A stretch of 64,000 nucleotides of DNA from Pyrocephalus nanus (lineage: Eukaryota; Chordata; Aves; Passeriformes; Tyrannidae). The notes below the pieces were generated by a model that searched no databases, was not told the DNA's origin, and saw only the letters and a program-made list of their open reading frames with translations. The DNA is taken from assembly GCA_038380795.1 (NCBI GenBank), contig CM076264.1:14692001-14756000 (forward strand), given 5' to 3'. The position numbers and the translations under genes are program-made. Positions 28,488-41,419 of this stretch are shown piece after piece (the first letter of the stretch is position 1; each line of letters begins with the position of its first letter).

Positions 28488-29487
28488 ATGCACTTGCCAG
28501 AGCTGCCAATTCAAGAGCTGGCCCAAACAGCTGAATTTTACCGAATCCTGAAGAAAGCCTTGAGATTAATGGTGTTACAGGCTTTGGTTTACTTGACAAA
28601 GAAAACATACAGGCCTTTATTCTCAGATTTTCTAAGATTTCCTTGGCTGAAAAATTGCATTAACTGTTCCTCAACCAAAACAAACCTCCAGTCTGCTGAC
28701 AATTATTCCAGTAAGGGCAGAAGTTTCTTTTTCCTGCAAGAAGTGAATGATGACACCATTTTGCAAAGCATGAGCTCTACTCTTTTTGTAGAGTTGAAGC
28801 TCTCCACTCTTGAGCTTCTGATGAATCATCTTCTCGTCCTTGATGCCTGCAGACAGCTGTGCCTTTATCAGACTCTCTGGTCAGCTATTCTGGCAGAATT
28901 ACCACAAGTATCTGCTGCCCTTCTCTACAGTATTTACAGGACAGACAGAAGAGTCTGTGCTATTTTGCTGCCTACTGTTCTTGGCTGGGTAGGTCAGAAA
29001 ACTTTGTTTAATGCTTCATTAGAGATGCTAGACAGAAATTTTAATAAATTGGTGCACTCCACTGATTTGGCATTTCCTTGTAGCTGGCTTTTAGTGTTTG
29101 ATCATTTTGATTATGGACCGATGCAACACCACTGAATTTACAGCCACAGACTAGTTTTAAGCAGACACTGAACTTCATGTCTCTTCTATGCCTTTTCTGC
29201 CATTATAGTTACATCATAAAACAATGGCAAACCTCCCTTCCCCTGGTTTTTGCAGGAACCATGCAAGCAACCACAACAAATTCATGGTGGCCACTGTGAA
29301 AGCAGAGTTGGAAGCTTTTAACAGGCTGCCACAGGCTGCTTGTGATCACTGTGATAGCTCCTCAGAAACACTTGTCCCACCTGGCAGCAGAAGGTATAAC
29401 AACTACATTAGAATTCAGGAAAAGAACAGAAAAAAAGTGGCTTTCCTAAATGTTGTAGATACTGCTAAAAGCACAACCCTCAAATAA
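28488..29487 (+). other. Coding-like block of two ORFs, antisense to NR3C2; possible decayed retrocopy
   Basis: This holds the longest ORF of the window, 215 codons (28488-29135), followed after 88 bases by an 87-codon ORF (29224-29487). The first begins directly after an in-frame TGA, and its ATG has a weak context (T at -3, C at +4). The second ATG has a good one (ACAATGG). The second product is hydrophilic, with ordinary protein-like composition and a basic stretch (RIQEKNRKKVAF, residues about 62-73). The first is Leu/Cys/Phe-rich, without a clear signal peptide or membrane pattern. A short A4-G-A9 run follows at about 29548-29562. No protein family was recognised. It may be a frame-disrupted processed pseudogene, an unannotated lineage gene, or chance. 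Confidence 0.25.
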
Positions 29488-29564
29488 TGCAACTGGCTGT
29501 GCTCCTAAAGGCATTTAGTAACTATTTTAAAGTTACTATGGTCTCATGAAAAGAAAAAAAAACA

Positions 29565-32500
29565 CCCTACGAACTATGGTATGAAGAGAGTCTAAGTCTA
29601 CGAATGAATATTGATAAACTGCTGATCATGATGTGCCATAATTATTCTTAGAGCATGAGGTCACAATCCTAAATTATGAAACTGCTGAAATAATATTTTT
29701 TTGAAGTTTCATCTTTCCCTTATGCATAAAAATCTCTGCTAAGCCTGCAAAATCTTGACCTCAAATTTAAGGACATTATGCTACTTTAATAAATTATATA
29801 GAAGGCTTGAGTTGTGATCAAGAAAATATTAAGTCTTGGGTTATTATATTCTACATTGTTTCTTTACTCATTAAACCTGAAGAGCTTTCATTAAAAATAG
29901 AGTAATTCAATTCACTGACATATTATTAACAAAACATGATATACATATTTAAATTCCAATGCTCTGAAAGAGATGATAGGGATAAACTGAATAGCTGAAA
30001 TCCAGATGATGTAAAAGAAACACAAAATCTTATCTATAAAGCAAGAGCTTCAACATTTTAACTTAGCCCAAATTTATTTTCATGGGCATAATGTAATGGA
30101 AAAAAAAAAAAGTTTACAGAAAATATATATATTACTTTGGATACTGTTGTCTTAAGAAAATACACTTCAGCTCCATACCTAATTAGAATTAGATGGCAAA
30201 TTCCTCTTCAAAATTTGACATATTTTTGCTGTTCCTGATAAGGTTGCAGTGGCCTGTATACATGATTGAGAAGTTACCCACGAAGACTGTTACTCAAGTG
30301 CACAAGTACAGCCATCACCCCAATTAACTATTTATGAGCTGTTCCACTGCTCTAGAAAAAGTGCACCGCTAAAAAAAAAAAAATTGCTCATTAGAAAGCA
30401 GCCTGTTAAGGTATTTTTAAATATAACAATGCAATTTTGGTAGACACATGCACATTATTTTTTAAGGAGAAGAGGAACCGAAGCATTTTACTTTGGAGCT
30501 GAGTGGTTTAAAATTTTAATGAAGAAAAGATTTAAGATTGTATTATAGGAAACAATGTCTCATTGACAGAAATGTAGTTAAGATAGTCCTGCAGATCTTT
30601 CCATCTCTTACTTCTGTGCCCTTTTACCCCAGGCATGCATATGCTTCCACTGAGTCTGAAGACTGGCAGGGAAGCAGGGAGTGAGTGCTCCTCCTGTAAG
30701 GAAATCTCTGCCACAGCTTCCCTTCACATCCTCAACACTACTGGAAATAACTCTGCACTCCTAAGCTGAAACTCCTCCTCTATCAAATGGAGAAAATTTT
30801 AAATTATTTAAGTGAAGAAGTGGCAAAATTATTCTCATCTGATTATGCTAAGCAGATGAGGGGGAAAAAAGAGGGGGAGAATGAGAGAATATGGCAAACC
30901 TGTCCTGGTCAATTAACTCTATCAACCAATGAGTTGAGAGTGCTCTGAGGTGCTCTAATTATTACTGATAGTATAGAAAGATTATATAGATCACTTCTGT
31001 ATTATTGCAGTCCTCAAGTCTTTTGAGAAATTCACATATGTAAAACAATCAGCACTACTTGAAGTTGTCCCCTTCATTTCCAGTTTTCTGCTATTTCCTT
31101 ATTAAAAGTACCCAAGAAGCCATCTTATCTGATATTCTACCAGGTCTGGACAAAATACAAAAAATATTTCATAAGTGAATTACCAGATAGATGAGTGACA
31201 CTGGAGCATGACCTGTCAAATTGTTACTGAAAATCACCTTCCAAATTACTGTCTACCAAGTTGTTTCAAATACATGCAGTTTTCTTAGTCCAAATGAGCT
31301 TGTTGCTTAAAATACTCCTGCATCCCACACATTTGTTCCTGGAAGATAAGATGATCTGGAGCCCATCAGAAATACTGCCTGGCATGTTTACCTGTCTCAA
31401 GCCCTCACGTTATTTAGCAGCATCCTCCCCTGCTGTGAATTTATCAGAATAACATTTTCCTGCAACAAAACATGCAAATAACCATCATCAGTGTGAGGAC
31501 ACACTACCCAAAAATGTCATAAATGAAAAACCTTGTTGCAAATTGCTAACAATTCGATGTTAACTTGCTGCTCACACTTGATCTTAACATTTACGCACCC
31601 ACATGTCCAGATCTCTGAGGATGACTCTAGGGATCCAACACCTCACCAGCTTACTTGTGTAATGCCGACAGTCCAACAGCCTGTCTTTCCCTCTCTGTCT
31701 CCCACCTCTCTCCTCTACGTCCTCATAAACAATACCACCTAAAAATAAAATGATATGCAAGAGTAACAACAGGCAACGGTGAGACTTAGCCCAGCAACAG
31801 AGTCAAAGTATGACATTTCCAGCTGCTGCATGCTGCTAACTCCAGTCCTGTTTGGGCCAGCTTCAAAACTGCCTCAGATTAGATACAGAAACAAAATTCT
31901 GAGCTGCTCCAGAGGGGAGCTAACAGAGCAGAGGACAAATGACATGTGTGATCCTCCCCCACCACAAACCTCCTTCATTCTCTACAAGCAATGTATATGA
32001 AATACAGTATAGGTCATACAGATACCAACTAAAATAAAAATAAAATAAAATATTAATTAAAAAATTTGCTCTTTCTTTCCAAGTAAGACAAAATTAGTGT
32101 TGAGCTGTGTGATCAGCTCCTGAGTTTACAACCATATTGTTTATTTATATAGTTTTTCTCTTTCTATATTTTTTAATAACCTTCTATCTTTTTGCCTTTC
32201 AGCTGAAGGCAATCTCTTCACATTTTATGCATAATGGAGCCAAAATAGGTATCAGTGCTTAACAATTATTCTCTTAAATTTCTTGGGTGAAGAGAGGGAA
32301 AAGATAGGGAAGAAGGAAATTAGGGAGTATATTTAGTCCTATCTCTTACCATTTTACCACAACATGAAGAGAAGGGTGGGGGGAGAAAGTCTAATTTAGT
32401 GGTCTAAATGATATATTGGAAGCTCTATGTGCTTCCAAGGCTACTTCTAAAGAAAGTTTTATGCTTATGCAAGTCTGTTCATGGAAAGGTACCATATGCT

Positions 32501-34100
32501 TATAATCATTTATCTTTTATACAATGCATACTTCATGAAATTTGTATGGTCTTCTTTTTTTTCCCTTCCCTAACAGTGAGATTCACAGATCTGAAAGGAT
32601 GCTAAAATACTAAATCTGTAAAAGTTCACGACAGTCCATGGCAAAACTCCATTTTACTTTGGATTAAATATACTTGGTGACATTCCAAACAAGCCCGTCA
32701 ATACGTGCACAAAACGGGACTACTGGTTCCCCAGGAGAGAGATATCACTTTTTTGCTCTGTGTGTGCTCTACGAAGACATTTGTGTATAAATTGACAAGA
32801 ATGCTATCTTGATACGCAGAATACTTCTGCAAGTGCTAGAAGTTGAATGTGTCTGCTCAACTGAGAAAGGGGCTGGATGTCCCATTCAAGAGTTACAAGC
32901 ACTAACTGCAATTCCCTACAAGTTTTTCTGCAAACTTATGGATGACTTGAAACAGGCAAGAAAGCCCTTCTCTTCACTGGATGTTTACTCCTTTTATAGC
33001 TAATATTCCAATTATTTGAGGGGACTTCACTGCAAATAATTAATTCTTTACCCTCTTTCACTTCCCTATTATGGCTAGGGATGAAGTCACAAAATATTTA
33101 AAAAATTTTCCTCAGTATTTGGTCAGTATCTGTTAATTATTTTAGATTGAACTACCTCTTCTGCAGTGTTATAGCATAACTGAAGCATTAAACTTCAGTC
33201 TGTTAAGTAGACTAGAAGAGTTACATATACTTTTCACTTGCAAGCTTTCAGTTCAAGAGTTTTCCCTTGCGACTGCCTTAGTTTGTATTCCCTTCCTTAT
33301 TTCCTCAAGCTGTTCTCTCAAGATTCAGACATTTTCCTCTACTCTTCAGCATGCTAAATACAACTTTGGGTAGGATTTAAAGGGCTCAGATGTCAGGTAT
33401 GTAAACTATTTTTCTTTTAAGAGCAGAATTGGCACATTAGGCTTTTTCAAAGATAAGTGTATTTGAGGCAGAAACTTGCCTTCAAATTTTACTCTCTTTT
33501 ATCAGCAACATCATCTTGAAAATCTTGGCTATAGTGAAATAAGAAATGTTGTATTCATTGACCTTTCTGCTAAGGTGTGTCATCATTAAATTTGGATATA
33601 CTGCACTACACGCTCATATACAGTTTCCCAGGTTTCTTCTAGATTTTTTCATCTAAAAACAAAACTTGAAGCTACTTTTTCCTCTTCCCAACTAAGTCAG
33701 AAATTGTATATGCAATGCCCGCACTAAAGAAAAAAACTGTCTTTGGCATTTGTGGTTGTCTGCTGAAGATTACTTTTGTGTATAACCCAAAGAATTTTAT
33801 CCCAGACCTTTATTCAAACTAAAGTGACTGTGTAATCATCCATAATTCACAGGCAGCACCTGCTGGGTTTGTATTAACAACTTGATACTTAAGTAAACTG
33901 TTTTGGAGCTGGGGCCGGCAAAAATATCCTGTACTAGGAAATCCTACACTGAAAGAGCTGAGATTGGTTTCAGTAAGTTATGCCAATATTTTCAGTTTAA
34001 AAAAAAAAGAAAAAAAATATAATGAATAGGACAACTTCCAGGCAAGATGTTCAAAATTTATAAGAAATCAAATATCAAGATTATATGCTTAGAAAAGTTA
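29565..34100. other. Intronic DNA with no recognised feature
   Basis: AT-rich sequence with ORFs of at most 76 codons, A12-A13 runs near 30.1 and 30.37 kb, and an AAAAT-rich stretch at 32031-32052. No mobile element or coding motif was seen. Confidence 0.5.
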
Positions 34101-34114
34101 GAGTACCAGGGAAG

Positions 34115-34224
34115 ACAACTTTCCCTCCACTACCATTTTTACCTTTTTTTAAACATTTCCTCAGTTCAGACAACTTCCACTCTACCACCATTTTTACCTC
34201 TTTCTAAACGTCTCCTCAATTCCC
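34115..34224. repeat. Tandem duplication, two copies of a 55-bp unit
   Basis: Copy 1 is 34115-34169 and copy 2 is 34170-34224, directly abutting and in register. Shared blocks include ACAACTT, CTACCA(C)CATTTTTACC, TAAAC and TTCCTCA / TCTCCTCA. They differ at roughly a dozen positions, so the duplication is not recent. It falls in a 105-codon ORF that is otherwise unremarkable. Confidence 0.85.
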
Positions 34225-35001
34225 AACAGAGTGCATCTAAAACTAACCTGGTTACTGTGGTGGGAACTGCTTTTCAGGCATCCATGCAAAAAGTAGTTAT
34301 GCAATATTTCTATAAACATACAATACTAAACATAGTGTCAGTTTTTCACAATTCACATTTTTAAATGATAAATGCAAATATACTACTTAGACCCACATGT
34401 GTATCTCAAAAATCTAACTTGGATAGTTAGACATATTTTTGGGAAAAAAGACCGGCAACTCAGTTTTCTGACACAAACCAAGGTCACAATTCTGCAAACT
34501 CTCTTAGTAAAACGTAGCAGTTGAAGATTCAGGAAGCTAGTAAAATCAGTTTTGATGCATCACAACAACTTTGTAGTTAGCCATGCTAACACAGTTTCCT
34601 GTGCACAGTGCTCTTAAGAGCACCTCATAACACTGCAAAATCAGAGCATGTAGACAGATGACTGGTGAGGCAAATCTTCCAAGTGACTTGTGCGTTCAAC
34701 AAGGGAGACAAGGTAATTTTTAACATCACCTCTTATCACAGATTAAAGTAATCTCAAGCCTGCTGTAGCAACTTAAAATGCCAGTCCTGAAGGTAAGGAG
34801 GCCACACTGGATGGAGGATCATTAGGATGCCATAGCACCAATGTCCATAAGGTCTTGAAAATTGGTTCTATGCGACCAAGTCCTCCTGTGCACAATGAAG
34901 GCTGCTTTGCCTTAGTGTCATGGGTTTGATGATCATGTCCAGACTTAATATACACATATTTACATAACTAAAATTACTATTATAACAGCAAATATAAGTA
35001 T

Positions 35002-35015
35002 CTATATATATATAT
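35002..35015. repeat. Short (AT)n microsatellite
   Basis: CTATATATATATAT run. Confidence 0.85.
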
Positions 35016-35487
35016 GGGAGATACAGTACCATCCAGTTGTTTGGGTTTTTTTACTGTACAATACCATTTACTTCTAGGTGTCAGAGTTATATATTAAAAA
35101 AAGTAATTATGGAGACAGGTGGGACACATCAATATTTCCTTTCTGGTATTGGTTTCCTAAAGATTAACAGTGGACAGAAGACCTTAAATCAACTCAATTC
35201 TACACTACTTATAAATTCAATGCTGCCATTTTACTGCATGAATAATAATCAAATTAAGTGTCTATGAAATATGGAGTCTGTTTCCTCCTTATTTTTATTT
35301 TTTTTTTCTAATCTCCATCTTGAAACAGACCACTAAGACATCAAATAGAGAGATAACAATGAAATATCATGAGGAACTTCTGGCACAAAAACAACCACAC
35401 CCAGAAGAATCCATCTTATCAAGGTCTGTGACAGCTACTAGATAACCTGACAGCTCCCAGCTAAACACCAGATATGAAATACATCAT

Positions 35488-35673
35488 AAAACAACAACAA
35501 CAACAAAAAAAACCACAAAAAAACACAAAAAAACCACAAACAAACAAAAAACCAAACAAACAAAAAACCCAACCAAAAAACACAACACAAAAACCAACAA
35601 ACAAAATAAAACCAAAAAACCAACCAAACAAAGAAAAAACAACAACAAACAAACAAACAAAACCCACCACACA
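35488..35673. repeat. A/C-only low-complexity tract (U/G-only in the NR3C2 transcript)
   Basis: Of 186 consecutive bases, 184 are A or C; the exceptions are T at 35607 and G at 35633. The units are irregular mixtures of AAC, AAAC and CCA rather than a strict repeat. It generates artefactual ORFs in several frames: Lys/Gln/Thr/Asn-rich on the plus strand, and Phe/Leu/Val/Cys/Gly/Trp-rich, pseudo-membrane-like ones on the minus strand (35438-35809 and neighbours). Confidence 0.95.
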
Positions 35674-35679
35674 GACCAA

Positions 35680-38600
35680 CATTTAAGTATATTGGAAAGG
35701 GTCCCACGTTGGCCATTTCATGGAAGATGGCATAACAAGAAAAACCAAGGGAGAACGCTGCAGAGATTTTGTGTTCAGCAAAAGATACTTCAGCATCAGT
35801 CCTCAACAATTAGGATTGACCCAAGTGGAAAAAACCAAACTGAATTTTGAAAACATATACCTAGTCCTTCAGCATGTATTCTTCTGTCTCCCTATATTGT
35901 ATAAATCAAAGATCTCATTCAAACACAAACACAGCCCAAATGCTGTAGAAATTCATCCCATTCAGTACTCCCTACCAACGTGTTCCTGAAGAAACAGAAA
36001 GATCAGAAAGTCAAACAAACTGTATGTCAGGGAACTGTTTTCCCCCGTGAAGCACTTGTGAATTCTGAAGGCATGCTACTCCTTCATGCCAAATGGACAT
36101 GGTTTCTTGCCATTATCAGTCCTTTGAGATGGGATAAGACATCAGTATAGTTAAGAATGGAAACAGAATCCTAAGGCATCCATTCTACGACAATACTAGA
36201 AATTTTCTGCAAGGATTCGTATTTTTATTCGTCAGCCAAAAAAATTGACAGATAAGTCTCAAGCTCTTTTTATTAAAATCTCCGGACACATTTCCATTTC
36301 CGGGTTATGGTGATGCAAATTTGCCCTGCCTCTACTCAGGATACTCTGGTCTTCGAGTCTCAGAATTAAAAAGCTATTGATTATAACCAAATTGAATATT
36401 CAATTTAAATACATAAGATTTTAGTTTTACAGGGACTGTTAGCACAAGCAAACCCAGAGCTCTGCCTCTGCAGTCACTCTCCACTATGGGGCCAACCACA
36501 GCTTCCAACACAGGCATCACAGAGGTGAGCAATATAAGTGTATAATCTCAGATGATATGATCCCATAGCTGGATGGGCAGGAAAATCTCTGAGTAATGAT
36601 GAAGCCTAATTTGCTATTATTAGTGGAATACCCAAACTTGAAGGTCACAAGGGGAAAACCTCTTCAGCAGAATTATATGCATCCAGCCAGAAGGCGAGAC
36701 CAGTTTAACTACCATCAACCTAAAGTACCAAAGAGCACAGCAGCTTGAAAAACAAAACACACAGGCATATAAATTCAGAGGCTCACACAACAGTATTTAT
36801 AAAGCCTTATATCCATCTACCCAAATCCAGAGAGCACACTTGTCAATCCAGCAGGAATCACAAACTGTAAAAGTTAAGAGTATTACAAAAAAAAGAAAAA
36901 AAATCATACAAAAACCCTAATACAAGAGAAAAAAACCCCAACATAAATACAAAGAATCAATTTCAGCAAGTTGCAAGCACTTACTTAAGTCTTGGTTTCA
37001 CACTCTTACAATAAGATCTGAGTCTCACCATGAGCCACGAGAACATTCCTACCATTTAGTGTGGGCCAGAAATTCACTTTATGACTGACATAGGATGCCA
37101 GACCAGCTACTGGGTTGCATTACAATGAAATCCTTCCCTTAAACCAGTCCCCAGAAAGTTTTGGCCACAAAGCCAGAGCAAGAACATGAGCAATGTTCAA
37201 GCAAGCAGCCAGGAGGCACACATACCCCTGGCAGAAATTTCATCCTCACAAAAGAGCAGGATTTTTTCCAATCAGGTAAAAATAAGCTTAAATATATTAA
37301 ACACTAGTGAACTCCCCTAAACTTTCAAGATCAAGGGAGTAAAGATTTATTTTTTTTTTAATTTAAATTTTAGTTATATTCCCCTCCTTCATACTGTAAT
37401 CTTTTCTTTGTTTAGAGCTGGAGAATGAAAACAAACAAACACCACAAAAACCAAAACCAAAGCCTGAAATGGTTTCAGGATACAGAAGGTTTCTTTAACA
37501 CACACATTTCAGCGTTACTTGAAGCTAGGGAGTAGTTAAGCAGTGATTATAATCTAGAATACTCAGAGAGGAACTGTAATAACTGTGCATCTGGGCAGTG
37601 GGCTGAAGTAGAAGAGATGATGTTTTATTCCATCTCTTCCACACTCCTAAAGGACACGGCAGCTGGCATGAGAGTCAAGTAGCAAGGTAAGCACTTGTAG
37701 TGTGACAAAGCTTGCACGTGAACCCCATCTAAGTCTTTTTAAAATGATATGTATGTATGTATATACACACACCATATATAGATATGTCACCAAATAAACC
37801 GTCTGCAAAGTTTACTTCTCTATCGAAGGCACGAGCTGTCACTGCTGGGAGCCAGAAGCTAAATGTCATTAAGGCACACGCTCTGACACAACTTGCCAAG
37901 AGGCAAGAACTGCATGGAGGCCCTGCTGCACTCAAACTGTATAATGCTGGTAACATAGCTCTCCGTAAGTTTATCACACGACAGAGTTTCCCTTACTGAA
38001 TCAGCAATCCCAACAGACACCCCTGCATGGTCATCTGCCCTCCTGTGGGTAGCGTATGATAGACTAGGGTCTGTTGAAAGAATTTAGAATTTAAAAAGAA
38101 CAACCTTAACCCCCCTCTCCCCCCCCGCCAAATCCTCATGAAAACCAACATCTGGTATGTGCTCATGTTGATTACATGTTCTACAGTTACAACGGCAAAA
38201 TACCATAAAATTTTAAAGATAATAGGTTACCTATTCCCCAACACATTTTGCAATTTTGGGGCAAAGTAACACCAGCGGAACACAGAGACTAAAGTTGCCA
38301 AGCAACTCTCCACTTACTACTAGAAAGAGTGAAGTTGTTTCTTTGTTTAAAACTAAGCATTAACATTTTACAGCATGAGTGTGTTTTAGGCCAAAAGAAA
38401 CTGTTTCACGAAAAATGCTAGAGGTGTTTCTGAAAAAAACACAAAGTGAGGAGGAAACACTGCTTGGATAGTTCTCATATTTCCTACAATTGACCCTTTG
38501 AAAACCAGTATTTCCATGTTTTAGTGTGCAGACTTTGAATTGACCTTGGAGTCAGAGGTAGTGCTTTTTCCAGCAGAGGGAAAATCCACTCAAACCCACC

Positions 38601-39980
38601 CGCTAAAAGCAGTGTTTGCATGTACTCCATAGTGGTTTGCAGTATTTGGCAGCAGTGTTCCCTCCATCTTAGCTACACTGAGCAAGCTGCAGACGAGGAT
38701 TGGACAAAGTTAATTCTTCTCCCTTCCTCCCCCTGCTCAGATGCTTGTTCTTGTTGCTGTGAACTGCCGCACCTGAACTGAGATGAAAGACACCTGAATC
38801 CCACCTCATCTCTGCAAATGCCTCGCTGCTACACAGACTGAAAAGGTAGGGAAGGCCCCAACTCAAACACAATGGGACCAGGACAGGCAATGCAATTATA
38901 TTTACTTGAGTCTGCTGAGCTGCAACAAGTGGATGTAAACACAGTATTACAAGGAGAAGGGCAAGGTGAAACCTTAGCAGCAGCAGGAGAAAGAAAAAGA
39001 CAGACTATTGGGCAGAGTGACAAAAAGCTCTGCAGCAACGTGAGTTGAAATACAGGATTATTTAGAACAGAGTACAAGATTAGGCAGAGAGGTGAAGACT
39101 CCATGACATCATGAACATCTCCCTGCACCTTCCTACCACTTAGGGCCTCTTTCTACAGCAAGTCTGTTAGCAAAAGCAGCAAGGTCCATTTTTAAGGTTC
39201 AGTGAGCCACACAGATGGCAATGCTGTTCCATGAAATGGAATTAATTTCCAACCACTTTTTTAAGAAGTCTCAGAAGTGCTTGTGATCTTACAGCTTTGT
39301 GACTGTATGCAGCCTTAGCTCCTACAACTCTGCTTTGTGCATTGGCTGAACAAGCCATTACCTGAACAGCAAATCTGGAGAAGCAAACTCAAGTATATTC
39401 TATAACTGGAAAATCTAGCATTAGGAAGAAGACTGTGCCTCCTTCATTCCAGAAACCTGAACAAGGCTGGAAAGTTTTGGCAGAAAATGACCAATCTGAG
39501 TTAAGAAAGCACAGTATCACTATAAAGACCTGAATTTATCATAACTTTTCCACATGCTATATAATAATACTTTTCATGTAAACGCATGCTTTTGCCAAAG
39601 ATTTCTCTCACTTTTATCTTTGAACTGTGAAAAGACTCCAAAAAGCTAAGTTAGCCAATAGCCTACATTTAAGGCAATTTGCAAACTCTGCACCAAGTCA
39701 TTAATACTGAAAATTTAATGACAAATGCAGCCTTTGAATAGCCACCTTGATTACAATTTTCTGCAATTAAAATCCATTTACATACTTGGAAAAATGCTTA
39801 CAGAACACATTGCTTACACCTTTACGCATGTGGAGTAAATGCAAATGCACAGAGTCCAGAAGAATGTATGGCTTGCTTACAGCACCTCAAACTAGTTTGA
39901 ATTACTTTGGACTGCATTTTCTCCAGCTCTGCCATGTAAAAGGAGAGGCAAGAGGAGAGCAGGCCAGAACAAACACAGGC
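35680..39980. other. Intronic DNA with no recognised gene
   Basis: Mostly AT-rich. An A/C-rich patch lies at 37425-37465, a C-rich run at 38110-38126, and a T10 run at about 37349. Opposed 80-codon frames lie at 37729-37999. No recognisable motif or mobile element. Confidence 0.5.
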
Positions 39981-40090
39981 TCCACCACGAAGGCGGCGCT
40001 GGGAAGGGGAACCGCGTGGCTCCTGAACATCAGAGCACATGAACAGTTCCCGCTGCGCAGCCACGTGACCACTGTGGGATGGTAATGATT
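39960..40090. other. Small GC-rich islet with a perfect E-box
   Basis: About 130 bp of GC-richer DNA with several CpGs and a CACGTGAC motif (40062-40069), the type bound by USF/MiT bHLH factors. It is a candidate intronic regulatory element. The 99-codon plus frame and the minus frames crossing it show no protein domain. Confidence 0.25.
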
Positions 40091-40800
40091 ACAGGGTCCT
40101 CCCTTCAGGCCCACAGATGTGGCAACACTCATGAGGAAGAAACAACGTAGGAGGGCGATGGGAGCTCGAAGAGAAAGACCACTGCCTCCTTTCCCAAGGA
40201 AAATTCAGCTTGCCCATTTTTCCTCTCCCCATGAAAGTTTGAAAAGGCTGCCTTGTCCTTACAGGGCACGATCTTTAGGATCCATCAAGAGATCTCAGAA
40301 AAAATATTCAAGCCTGCTAATATTCTAATTTATAAGTAGAATTTTAAATATCTTTTAAACATTTAGTAATACTAGACTCTCCATAGGACTTCTGTGTCTG
40401 TACTTTTAAGTATTATGAAATATAAATTAAGTTCACAATCTAGTATTTTTGTCATGGGAATGGTTCTCAAGTTCCTAGGCTTAGCAGATGGTCGATAACA
40501 GATTTCACTATTTCCTGTTTTTCCCCCATTTTCTTGGATTTCAGCAACAGAATAGATCTTTTCCTGAGCAATCTGTTCAGTTTGATTGCGTGTCTTTTCT
40601 GAATTATATCCAGTACTTATTTTTCTTTTGTAGTTTCCCCCCCCCACCGTGTCCCTTCTCTGAACACTGAAAGTTTTCTTTGGTTTGTAGTTGCTGGACA
40701 AGAATAAAAGCAAATCTCAGATGAAGCAGACAAAATGCATGTTAACTTCCATGCTGCTTTTCTCAAGTTGTTTCTGTTATGCAAATTATTCCCAACAAGT

Positions 40801-40819
40801 CACACGCACACACACACAC
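40801..40819. repeat. (CA)n microsatellite
   Basis: CACACGCACACACACACAC, one interruption. Confidence 0.9.
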
Positions 40820-41333
40820 TTCCTAACCTACAATTCTGCTTATTTTTACAGAATCATAATTCACTTCTCTCTGTCTTGGCTCCAACAAATTGTCCAACTT
40901 TCAGGATTCCTCCGCAGAGTTACTCCTAATTATCCCACATTACAGGTAAAGGCACTGTTCCTATGTAACTGATTTCAAAGTTCTCTAATTCGGAACAAAT
41001 CTACCTAATGCCTTGAAACTACCTCTGCCCACAGACACAAGGACTGAGATGCTGTCCCTGCCTTCCAAGGTGCTCCCTCCACATCCAGGTATGTCACCAC
41101 TCCGAGGTTCACTCTGACGTGGTGGCTGTTTCCCACTATGCAATCTAGATGTGATGGAGAGGAACATGTTCAGCAGATTTATAAAAAGTTGAATTGCTCT
41201 TGAGAACAGGCATCCACCGGCCTCCCTGCTGCCATAAAGGGAAATGCTCACAGCACAGCGACAAGAGAGGAAAATCCCAGGTTCGCTGGCTCTTTAAGCC
41301 AATGCAATAAATCAAGAGTTACATAACCCATTT

Positions 41334-41344
41334 CCCCCCCCCCC
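41334..41344. repeat. Poly-C run (11 nt)
   Basis: C11 on the plus strand (G11 in the NR3C2 transcript). Confidence 0.9.
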
Positions 41345-41419
41345 TCCTAAAAATACATTCTTAGCTTGAAATATAATTATTAAGTATGAAAAAATAAAAT
41401 GGTGTTTCCATGGTTTTTA

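Noticed and set aside
35438..35809. 123-codon minus ORF that looks like a multi-pass membrane protein (Phe, Leu, Val, Cys, Trp rich), with overlapping ORFs in other frames
   Set aside because: It is a translation of the A/C-only low-complexity tract; every frame is open and gives biased composition.
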